64,000 nt of DNA from Branchinecta lynchi (Eukaryota; Arthropoda; Branchiopoda; Anostraca; Branchinectidae). How positions within the stretch are numbered: the stretch's first letter is position 1; every line of letters starts with the position of its first letter. Below, piece by piece: positions 39,410-49,400 of the stretch. Below the pieces are notes generated by a model. It saw only the letters and a program-made list of their open reading frames with translations, was not told where the DNA came from and did no database searches. The position numbers were made by a program, and so were the translations under genes. The stretch spans positions 15,543,869 to 15,607,868 of the forward strand of contig JAKZAP010000009.1 of NCBI GenBank assembly GCA_023053575.1. Reading direction: 5' to 3'.

Positions 39410-39980
39410 GGATTTTTATTTAATAAAATCATCCCCTAATAAATGGAGTCCACAAAGGAAGTCTTGAATACAATCAGAATGAATAAATACAATGAGACAA
39501 TCAGGAAAGAAGAACTAGTGTTAGGTTTGAAATATACTATTGTTAAAATGAGAATTGCTAAGACAAAATATGGTGATAAGTTGGTTGTCGTTATTAATCA
39601 TAATAACAAACCATGTGATTTGTTTATAACTCAGAAATATAATGCCATTGCTAACGAATTACTTTTAAAGAAAAATCTGATTTTGCAACCGATTGTACGC
39701 GAAAACAAGAACAAAGAAACATATGTGGATTTAGAACTGTTTAGTCAGTAATATTTGAATAAAAAAGAAGTAGTGTATATTGTAGTATTTTATATGTAGT
39801 AAAGGGTAATATTCTCATTTCTTGTATCCTTTATTTTGGAAGTAAGAAAATAAAAATGTTCTTGAAAAGGGGGATAATTTGGTAAAAAGGATGTTAGAAT
39901 TTAAGAAATTGATGTTAAAATGGGGTTTTGAAATTGGGGGGAGGGTGGTCTAGGATCGGCGATTATATACTACTGCTGCG
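39410..39980. repeat. Polinton right terminal inverted repeat, inner part
   Basis: Near-exact reverse complement of 26,442-27,012, including the small gene and the 'ggtggtctaggatcggcgattatatact' outer edge. Beyond this point the right end departs from the left because of array expansion. Confidence 0.92.
39443..39751 (+). CDS. Small TIR-borne Polinton protein, candidate OB-fold (right copy)
   Basis: 102 residues, the twin of the gene at 26,671-26,979, with four substitutions (H-N-N-K here against H-N-D-K; F-I-T-Q-K against F-I-P-Q-R; L-L-L-K against L-L-V-K). Both copies keep the full frame and the same CCCTAATAAATG start. That implies selection, recent homogenisation, or both. Being in the TIR, it is transcribed inward from the left flank in one copy and outward in the other. 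The role is unknown; ssDNA binding is a guess from the beta-rich pattern. Confidence 0.75.
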   Translation: MESTKEVLNTIRMNKYNETIRKEELVLGLKYTIVKMRIAKTKYGDKLVVVINHNNKPCDLFITQKYNAIANELLLKKNLILQPIVRENKNKETYVDLELFSQ

Positions 39981-39984
39981 GAAA

Positions 39985-40800
39985 AAATTCCTATAGGATT
40001 CTTGTCTGTTTTCCAACTAGTTCGCCACTGTAAGAAATTTCGTATAGGAAATCCCGCGTTGCCGACTAGTTGGCTACGAGAAAAATTTGTATAGGGTTTT
40101 TGTTTCTGTTCCAACTAGTCCGCCACTGTAAGAAATTTCGTATAGGAAATCTCGCGTTGCTGACTATTTGGCTACGAGAAAAATCGTATAGGATTTTTGT
40201 TTGTGTTCCAACTAGTCCCCCACTGTAAGAAATTTCGTATAGGAAATCTCGCGTTGCCGACTAGTTGGCTACGAGAAAAATCGTATAGGATGTTTCTTTG
40301 TGTTCCAACTAGTCCGCCACTGTAAGAAATTTCGTATAGTAATTCCCGCGTTGCTGACTAGTTGGCTACAATCAGAAATCATAGAGAAGAAAAGTTTGTA
40401 GCCAACTAGTTCGCTACCGTAAGATATTTCGTATAGGAAATCCCACTTTGCCAACTAGTTGGCTACGACTAGAAATCGTATAGGAGAAAACTTTATAATA
40501 TCCAAAATTTCCAACTAGTCGGATTGTGTGAATTTGGATAGAGATTTCGGAAAATATCCAATTAGTCGAATTGTATGAACACGGATAAGAATTTCAGAAA
40601 ATATCCGACTAGCCGGAACAGCTTTCAGTCTCAACAAGGATTTCGATCCCATTAGTTGGCTATGCGCCACTTTGTCTAATGTCAATGAAATAACAGCCAT
40701 ATAATTCGATAATCAATATGTCTCTATACAAATTTTCTCATTTTAGAGAATTAGTTTGACAATTCTGTAGTTCTTGACGAGTTTTCTTATTTTAGCTAAC
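39985..40800. repeat. ~97-bp subterminal tandem array, forward
   Basis: Four to five units with the anchor GC(C/T)GACTAGTTGGCTAC at 40,061, 40,159, 40,256 and 40,353. Each also has 'ccaactagtccgccactgtaagaaatttcgtatagga'. After about 40,500 the units decay to isolated 'ccaactagtcgg' words. The core CCAACTAGTTGG is a palindrome whose half is the element's terminal AGTTGG. Confidence 0.9.
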
Positions 40801-40837
40801 TAGTTGGATATTCATCCTCGTACCTACAGGATTTTTT

Positions 40838-43800
40838 ATGGCACTTGCCTTCCGGCCAAGTGCCATATACCGATCACTTTTCCGTCGGTCTGTCTGTCGG
40901 TTTGTCTTTCGGTCGGTCGGTCGGTTAGTCCGGTGTTTGCGAGTTAGGGTACTTCCAGATATGCTAGGACGATGAAACTTGGCAGGCGTATTAGGGACCC
41001 GATCAAACTAAGTTGGAAATAGTCACTTGCCCGAGCCGACCATCGTGGGGGGAGGGAGGGGAGCCGGAATCCGGAATTGAGTGGCATGCATAACTTTCGA
41101 ACGGGTTATTGGATCTTAATGAAACTTGAATCTGGAAAGACTTCATGTCTCAGATGTCCCTTTTCTAGTCCGGACCGAATCCGATGAATGTTGGGGGGGG
41201 GAGGTGGAGGGGGAACCGGAAATCATGTGACACGCTCAGAGTGGAGGGATCGGGATGAAACTTGGTTAGAGGAACAAGCTGAAGCCCGAGGTACATCATT
41301 GACAGAACCGGACGGGATTCGTGCACTGTGAGGGGAGCTGGGGGGGGGGGGGGGGGTTCGGATTTCCGGTGATAAGGAGTAAAGTTACTTCCAGGTGGGT
41401 TAGGACAGTGAAGCTTGGCAAGCATACCAGGGACCTGACCAAACTAACTTGGAAATTGTCACTTCCCCGATCCGACCACCGTGGGGGGAGTGGAGGGAAG
41501 GGGAATCCGAAATCTAGAGGTATGTATAACTTTGGAACGGATGATCGGATCTTAACAAAACTTGATATTTGGAAAGACCTCGCGTCTCGGATGTCTCATG
41601 TGAAGTTCCGAACCGGATCCGATTATTATAGGGGGGGGTAGTCAGAGGGGGGAGCCGCACATTTTTTGACACGCTTAGAGTGGAGCGATTGGGATGAAAC
41701 TTGCTGGGAAGAACAAGAATAAGCCCTAGGTTCATCAGTGACAGAATTGGATTGGATTCGAGCACTGTGTGGGTGAGTCAGATAGGGGGAGGGGGGGTCC
41801 GGAATTCCGGTGATCACGAGTTAATAATAATAATAATAATATAATGCAAAAATAAGGCACATGGCCTCTACAAAGGTACTTCCAGATGTGCTAGGACCAT
41901 AAAACTTGGCTTGAACATTAGAGACTTGACAGATTAGATCGTTTTTGCCTCAAGGGTTTTGCTTACAACTGAGTTTCTTAAAGTACAAATGATACTTTTG
42001 AGTAAAATATACATTTCATTCTCCCGATGAGCTCATCGTCTTTTGCTTCAAGAGCTTTGATTACAGATGAATTTCTGGCGCCCCTAAAGTGCGCATCATT
42101 ACAGCCAAATGCATTACCAAACGATACGTTCTCGTGAATTCCAAGGACCCATTATCTCAAGGGTTTTGTTTACAAATAATCACAAAACAAGAGCTACGAG
42201 CTCATATGGCACTTGTACGAGTAGGCTGTACAAGAAAGTAGATGAAAACGTCACAAAATACACCCGCCATCCAAAAAGGCGGTTCGGAAATAGAAATAGG
42301 ATATTTAGTTTCACTCATTTCTGAGCAGTTCCGGCATCGTCTCGATTGTAAATGCACATGACTGTTCAAACTTTCATCCCAATAAATCCATTTGTTTGAT
42401 CCCTAGACGTGCTACACGATTTCCGGTACTCACTCTATTTCCACCTACCGTGGCCGAATCTGGTTCGGAATAAAAAAAAAATCGACCACCTAAAGCATCT
42501 TCGTTTATACCATCTACCAAGTTTCACTCGAATCTGAGCATTTTTGGAAAGTTCCGGTACCCCCCCCCCCTTCCTACCAACGTTGTCGGAGCCGGTTCGG
42601 GCCCAATCTCTTAATTCCCTCATCAAGTTTGACTGAAATTGGAGCATAGCCTATCTGCAAGTTTCCAGTACCCCCCCCCCCCTACCTTGGCCGAATCCGG
42701 CCCAGACGCCAAATAACAAATCTAGGCCGCATAAACTCGGCACTGTCGAATTGCATCTCATTCGGTCCATCCGTTTGGTTTTTGTGCATGTCAAAAGTCC
42801 CCCCACCCCCAATTCCCCTAATCGTGGTCGCATATGGTTCGAACGCATGTTTTACATGTCGAGGCCATCGATTCGTATCACCCATGAAGTTTCACTCGAA
42901 TCAGACCACTCGTTCGCAATTGATAGAAGTCAATTTCCATATTTCTCTTCTCTTGCTCCCCCAAAAATGCTCGGATCTAGGAACGGAAGTTTCCGGGGGT
43001 ATGTTGTGTCAGGTTTTTAAGTCAAGATAATTCGGGTCGCTAATATGCCTGCAAAGTTTCGTTGTCGTTTTACATCTGGAACTATTCTAACTCACGACTA
43101 CCGGAATTCCAGGAAATCCCCTCCAACTCCCCCCCACAGAGCCCCGAAACCATCTGGCTCCGTCAATTTCATCTAGGCCTAATGCTTATTCCATCCATTA
43201 AGTTTCGTCCCAATCCCTCTACTTTTAGAGTTTCTTGAGTTTTCCACACCCCCCCCCCCCCATCCCCACAGGTATCGGACCCGACTCGGACGTGACACTG
43301 AACGTCCGAGGCGATAGCTCACCAGACAAGTTTCATTCAAATCCGATCACCCGTTCAAAAGTTATGCACGCCACTAGATTCCGGACTCCCCATCCACCCA
43401 CTCCCCCCACGATGGTCGGGTCGGGGAAACGGCTGTTCTCAAGTCAATCTGTTCGGATCCCTGACATACCTGCCAAGTTTCATCGCCCTAGGACATCAGG
43501 AAGTATGCCGAACTCGCGGGATCGCTAGAAATCCGGACCCCCACCCCAACTCCCCTACAGTGCCCTGATCCGGTCCGGTTATGTCAATGACGTGTCGAGG
43601 ACCTGTGCTTGTTTTTCCCACCAAGTTTCATCCCGATCTCTCCACTTTAAGTGTTTCTCAAAATTTCCGGTTCCCTCCTCCAACTCCTCCCAGTGTCATC
43701 GGATCCGGTCCGGTTATGTCAATGACGTGTCTAGGACCTGTGCTTGTTTTTCCCACCAAGTTTCATCCCGATCCCTCCACTTTAAGCGTTTCTCAAAATT

Positions 43801-45218
43801 TCCGGTTACCTCCTCCAACTCCCCCCAGTGTCATCGGATCCCGCCCGGATTTAAAGTGAGGTGTCTGAGACACAAGGTCATCCTAAATATCAATTTTCAT
43901 CAAGATCCGATCACCCGTTCAAAAGTTATGCACGCCACTAGATTCCGGACTCCCCATCCACCCACTCCCCCCACGATGGTCGGGTCGGGGAAACGGCTGT
44001 TCTCAAGTCAATCTGTTCGGATCCTTGACATACCTGCCAAGTTTCATCGCCCTAGGACACCATGAAGTATGCCGAACTCGCGGGATCGCTAGAAATCCGG
44101 ACCCCATCCCAACTCCCCCACAGTGCCCTGATCCGGTCCGGTTATGTCAATGACGTGTCTAGGACCTGTGCTTGTTTTTCCCACCAAGTTTCATCCCGAT
44201 CCCTCCACGTTAAGCGTTTCTCAAAATTTCCGGTTCCCCACCCCAACTCCCCCACAGTGCCCTGATCCGGTCCGGTTATGTCAATGACGTTTCTAGGACC
44301 TGTGGTTGTTTTTCCCACCAAGTTTCATCCCGATCCCTCCACTTTAAGCGTTTCTCAAAATTTCCGGTTCCCTCCTCCAACTCCCCCCAGTGTCATCGGA
44401 TCCGGCCCGGATTTAAAGTGAGGTGTCTGAAACACGAGGTCATCCTAAATATCAATTTTCATCAAGATCCGATCACCCGTTCGCAAGCTAAAAATACCTC
44501 AAATTTTGGCTTCACCCTCCCTCCACTCCCCCCCCCCCCAGATGGTCGAATCGGGGAATTGATGATTTCCTATTTAAGCTGGTCGGGTCCCAGACATGCC
44601 TGTCAATTTCCATCGTCCCAGCACATCAGGAAGCACGGAACTCGCGAGATCACTACAAATTCGGACTTCTCCCCCCCCCCCAACTCCCCCAAAGTGAGCG
44701 GATCCGTTCCGGTTACATCAGTCACGTATCTAGGACTTTTGCTTGTACTTTCCACCAAGTTTCATTCGGATCCCTCCACTCTAAGTGTTTTCCAAGATTT
44801 CCGGTTTCCCCCTCTAACTCCCCCCAGTGTCACCGGATCCGGTCTGGATTTAAAATGGAGGGTCTGAGACACAAAGTCCTTCCATGTATTAAGTTTCATT
44901 AAGATCCGATCACCCGTTCGTAAGCTAAAAATATCTCATTTTTCCTATTTTTTCCGGATTCCCCCTCCCTCCACTCCCCTCCAGATGGTCGGATCGAGGA
45001 AGCGACAATTTCTAATTTATTCTGGTCCAGTTCCTGATATGCTTGCCAAGTTTCATCGTCCTAGCTTATCTGGAAGTGCCCGAACTAGCAAAACCGGGAC
45101 CGACAGACCGACAGACCGACAGACCGACAAACCGACAGACCGACAGACCGACTGACGGACAGAAATAACAATCGCTATATGGCACTTGAGTAAGCTCAAG
45201 TGCCATAAAAACCACGAA
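40838..45218. mobile_element. Hairpin-ended repeat 'S' nested in the Polinton end
   Basis: Both ends are small hairpins of the same word: TATGGCACTTG...CAAGTGCCATA at 40,838-40,875 and again at 45,178-45,215. They are bordered inside by (GGTC/GACC/CTGT)n tracts at about 40,890-40,925 and 45,095-45,160. The interior is a long series of diverged units with 'aagtttcatcccgatccctccact', 'aagcgtttctcaaaatttccggtt', C-runs and 'ccggatccggtccgg'. A second copy lies at about 58,890-60,290. It has no transposase frame, so it is non-autonomous or satellite-like. Confidence 0.8.
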
Positions 45219-45282
45219 CTGAAAATTCCTACTTTCATCCTCTGACCCAGCCTTGTAAGTGCCATAGGAGCTTCCAACTCTT

Positions 45283-46000
45283 GTTTTTTAGCCAACTAGT
45301 TAGATAATCACTCCCCGTTCTTGTAGGAATTTTCTTATTTTAGCCAACTAGTTGGATCGGCAGAAATTTCATATAGAAATCCCGCATGGCCAACTAGATG
45401 GCCACGGCGAGAATTCGTCTAAAACTTTTTACTCAGCTAGTTGGGTACGTCTCTCACTCGTACAGAGATCTCAGAAAATATCCAACTAGTCGGATCGTGT
45501 CAATTCACATAGAAATTTCGAAATATCCAACTAGTCGGTTTCAAGCTTTCAGTCTCAAGAAGGATTTTGAGGAAAAAAGGAAATCCCACGTTGCCGACTA
45601 GTTTCTCGTACTACGACCATTTCTCGTCGTAGCCAACTAGTTGGCAATGTGGGATTTCCTATACACAATTTCTTACGGTAGCGAACTAGTTGGCTTCAAA
45701 CTTTTCCCCTATATGACTTCTGATCATAGCTAACAAGTCGGCAACGCGGGATTTTCCATACGAAATTTCTTACAGTGGCGGACTAGAACACAAACAAAAA
45801 TCCTATACGAAATTTTCTCGTAGCCAACTAGTCGGCAACGCGGGACTTCCGATACGACATTTCTTACAGTGGCGGACTAGTTGGAACACAAACAAAATCC
45901 TATACCAATTTTTCTCGTAGCCAACTGGTCGGCAACGCCGGCTTTTCCTATAGGAAATTTCTTACAATTGCCAACTAGTTGGCTAGTGACCGCGAGGTGT
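45283..46000. repeat. ~97-bp subterminal array, inverted
   Basis: The same units as at 39,985-40,800 but in reverse complement, with anchors 'gtagccaacta(g)ttggcaa' near 45,630, 45,725, 45,818 and 45,918. Together with the forward array it makes a large inverted repeat around the nested S element. Confidence 0.88.
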
Positions 46001-46063
46001 ATATATATGATTGGATATTGAGATTTTGTATATTTATACGACAATTTCTTATATTTTCCAACT
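45915..46063. repeat. Polinton right terminal inverted repeat, outer part
   Basis: From 'ggtcggcaacgccggc' through 'ccaactagttggctagtgaccgcgaggtgtata' to the terminal TTTTCCAACT. It matches the reverse complement of 26,301-26,445 with scattered differences. This defines the outer end of the element. Confidence 0.88.
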
Positions 46064-46326
46064 AGAGGTGTCCCCCGGCAAATAGTTTCGATAGAGTTTC
46101 GAGTCAAACGTACAAGAAATTGAAAATAACCAAACAAAACTGGTTAAACATATACTAACAAATAGCATGTCATTATTGCTTTGCACTATCTATAGCATCT
46201 AAAGGCAAAGGAAATCTCAGGGAGAACTGAATGAGAAGGAACTTTAGGAAGGGCGTTTAGGCTTTGGTGCAGAAGGTATCACAAAACGCATTCTCAACCT
46301 CTGCGCAAATAGTTTAAAATTATAAA
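46064..46326. promoter_or_regulatory. NANS 5' flank left between Polinton end and start codon
   Basis: Only 263 bp separate the Polinton end from the NANS ATG. No TATA box or other clear element stands out. The phrase 'aaaacgcattctcaacctc' near 46,283 is nearly repeated left of the Polinton at about 25,280, and 'cggcaaatag' occurs at 46,076 and 26,281. Confidence 0.4.
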
Positions 46327-46419
46327 ATGCTTTCCGATAAATGCTATGTAATTGCCGAAATCGGTCAAAATCACCAGGGATGCTTAGAAAAAGCCAAAAA
46401 TTTAATGAGAAGCTGTGTC
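46327..46419 (+). CDS. NANS: NANS exon 1
   Basis: 31 codons from ATG to a GTAAGT donor, phase 0. It holds the first barrel strand with Glu 11 and the N-H-x-G loop. The start is chosen as the only ATG ahead of the conserved I-A-E-I-G motif. Confidence 0.85.
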
Positions 46420-49400
46420 GTAAGTAAATCTATCCAAAACACAAAAGTTGCGTTGAGTCAGATGGAGCTTCTGTTTAGGGGTGAAAAATATTTAGGTTCA
46501 AATCAAAAAGTGTTGTTTCAGCTTGAAGCTAAATCTTCCATCTTTTCCAGACCTGTGATATAGTAGAGTAGTACCAGTAGAGGTATGCTTATGTGAACAA
46601 TTACTTTAGTGTGAACAGTGCAGTTTTGGGTGGTTTTGGGCTAAATGAAAATGAAGATCAAAAATACATATTCAGGTGTTTTCAAACGCCCCTTAATTAT
46701 ATAGTTTGGCTAACTGGTAGGCTAGTTAGCTTTAGACACAGCAAATGCATGGAAATGTCAAAGTCTACTACTGTACAGGAGTGCTGCGTGAAGCCGCCAC
46801 CCTAAACTCCTATTTTTGGGAAATGACTTAGGGAAAAAGAGTAAAGGTTGAGATAAAATTCAGTGGAGTATCCTGAAAGGAAGCTTAGAACCTTCACTTT
46901 CTGCTGGTACCATAGTTTACTTGTAATTGTTCAAGGCTAAGCTAGAGAACACGAAAGAATGTAGGCACCCAAGTGATCATGAAGTCGCCCACTTTGCTAA
47001 AAATAGTATTTTGCTACATGGTGAAGTTAGAGGCCAGCTGTCGGGTCAGAGAGGTTCCTTGACCTTTTGCAAATAACAAAATTTGCTGTTTTCTTGGAAT
47101 TTGCATGATTTTTCTGGGGTGGCAGCTTCATGATCCAAGGTGGCAGGATCATGTACCATGGCCAACTGGGGGGTGGGTGGTGCCATAGTAAGGGCAGCTT
47201 CATGCAACACTCCTGTAGATAGGCCCAGCCATACACTAATCCTCAATTTCGGGCATGGGCATGGTACCCCTGTGAAATTTGGTTAAACTGTGACTGGTTA
47301 CATACCTAAATAGGGTCTTCTTCCTCTCCTAGATCAGAAGATACCTGATTTTACTTTCTATTCAACCTCATTTTCCAGTTTACAGAATGTTAGAGCCCTT
47401 CCAAGTGCTTCCAAGAGGTCAAGGAACATTCAAAGAATTATGCCTTGCTTAAGACTAATGATTTTTCTTCTGGTGGAGATGCTGGTATTGGTAATCTGCT
47501 TTTAGCATGTTTTGCCAGTCCTGAAATCAAACCAGTTTTGAGTCTTGAATTTCCCTTTTCTGAATAATCCTTTTCTGTTAAGAAAAATCATTTGATCGTA
47601 GCGGAATGTACTTGGGAGAGTACTTGAAAGTACTTCAGAATTTATCGGTATTTGAGAGCTTCAAGTACCTATCTATTTTACTTAAGTATTACGTATTAAG
47701 TACTCCAGAAAAAATGTACTTAAGTAAAATTCAAGTACCTTGATTTTGTACTTAAGTAGTACTTGAAGTACTTCCCAACACTGGCGGTGACTACCTGAGA
47801 AGGATAGAGTAACCTAGTGGCAACTACCTGGAAAAGGATAGACAAAACTCTCCAGTCTAGTACACTAGCCCTCTTTCAGTCACGTTTCTGAAACGTCTAG
47901 CACCATGCCTGAGTGCTAGACGTTTGAGCACTGTACCTTGAAATTCATGCATGGTGCATGGATTTCAGCATACAGTGCACACATAAAAAAGCACAATGTC
48001 TGGACACCTGGTGTAACAACAAATTGTGCTTTTTCATGTCTGCTCTGTATGCTGAAATCCATGCACCATGCATGAATTTCAATATAAAGTGCTGAAAAGC
48101 CAGGCATGGTGCTAGACGTCTGAGCACCGTGACTGAAAAAGGGCTAGTGCACTAGACTGAAAACTCTCTGTATCTTGGAAGTGCTCTAACATTTTAAAAA
48201 TTGGAAAATGAGGTTGGATAGAAAGTGAAATCAGGTATCTTTTGATATGGGACAGGAAGAAGACCATATTTAGGTATGTAGCCAGTCTCAGTTTAACCAA
48301 ATTTCGTAGGGGTACCATTCCTCCTAAAATGAATGTTTACCCGATATCTATGTATAGGCTTTCTCTAATCGACTTTAGAATAATCTTCTGCTTTGACAGA
48401 ATTCCCGGTTGAATTCCCTAAATTAAACCTCTCCCGCAAGAAAATAAAGTTCATAGAGCAGTCACCCGCAAGCCCCTAATTTTTGGATACCCTATGCCAA
48501 ACGCTGGGTACCCGAACTTGTTGCCTCTATACAAGTGGAGTAGGGAGAGGTCCAGCACCCAGGATTTCCTGACTTGTCACTCCAGATCAACCTCGTAGAA
48601 ACAGAAGTTTGGAATTTGGAAGATATTTGACCGTGCCATAAGGATATGTGAGCTCAAATTTTTTTAGAGAAAAAAGAAAAAACTTTTCCACAAGTTTGTT
48701 TTTCCAACTTCAATCTGCTTTTAGCCTGAAGAGGACCCTTGCCAAAAAGGGCCAAATATAGTTCTTATAAAATTTCAGCTGCTGTCTCAGGTTGAAGGAA
48801 TATTTTTTTTAATTTGGTTGGAAGGAAAATTTGGACAATTAAAGAGCAATTCTAGTAGTCTGGAAAGCTCAGCTGGATTATGTTCCATTTGTTCCTGCGA
48901 CTTGGTTAAAACCTGCTTTTCTTTCGGAAGCTGCTCTTGCAGTCCACTGGTTCTGTTAATGTCAACCTACTCTGTACAGAGATATTAGTGAAACAGTGAG
49001 AAGTTGTAAGGCTCAACAGAGGGACAACCACATGCCATTACTTTTGGCACTCAGTGGATTCTCGCTTTGCTTTGGAAGATGAATCTGTGAGATCACAGAA
49101 TCAACCTTGACCTCTTGTTTATTCTTACAGGAGGCTGGTGCTAGCTGTGTCAAGTTCCAGAAAAGTGATCTTAAAAGCAAATTCACAGCATCTGCCCTTG
49201 CCCGCCCATACATTTCTGAAAATGCTTTTGGCAGCACATATGGAGAACATAAAGAGTGTCTAGAGCTGACCAAGGAACAATATAAGGAACTCAAAGGCTA
49301 TGCAAAAGAAGAGCTAAAAGTCGATTTCACTGCTTCGGCTATGGACGAGGTAAGAATCTCTAGAACATAGCTGCCTAAAAGAGAAGAAGCTTAAGAAAGT

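Larger units (their letters stand above)
26301..46063 (-). mobile_element. Polinton/Maverick (adintovirus-like) element
   Basis: A ~19.8-kb element carrying the diagnostic Polinton set: protein-primed family B DNA polymerase, retroviral-type integrase, adenain-type protease, FtsK/HerA ATPase, and major and minor capsid proteins. It starts AGTTGGAAAT and ends in the inverse (TTTTCCAACT), with long terminal inverted repeats that include a small gene. About 4.4 kb at the right is a nested unrelated repeat, which leaves about 15.4 kb of element proper. All large frames are open, apart from two -1 frame junctions described separately. No 6-bp target duplication is visible at the proposed ends. Strand is given for the majority of genes. 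Confidence 0.95.
47260..48320. repeat. Foldback element in NANS intron 1
   Basis: Arms of about 145 bp: 'ggtacccctgtgaaatttggttaaact...gttagagcccttccaag' at the left and its diverged reverse complement ('cttggaagtgctctaac...accaaatttcgtaggggtacc') at the right. Two younger MITEs lie between the arms. Confidence 0.8.
46420..49130. other. NANS intron 1
   Basis: 2.7 kb, GTAAGT...TTACAG. It contains a large inverted repeat (47,260-47,405 with 48,170-48,320), a hAT-like MITE and a complete 307-bp MITE between the arms. The rest has no recognisable content. Confidence 0.8.

Noticed and set aside
43581..44265. Plus-strand frames with a repeated S-R-T-C-A-C-F-S-H-Q-V-S-S-R-S peptide
   Set aside because: Product of the satellite-like core of repeat S. 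Frame and strand are arbitrary and the same words occur in non-open copies.
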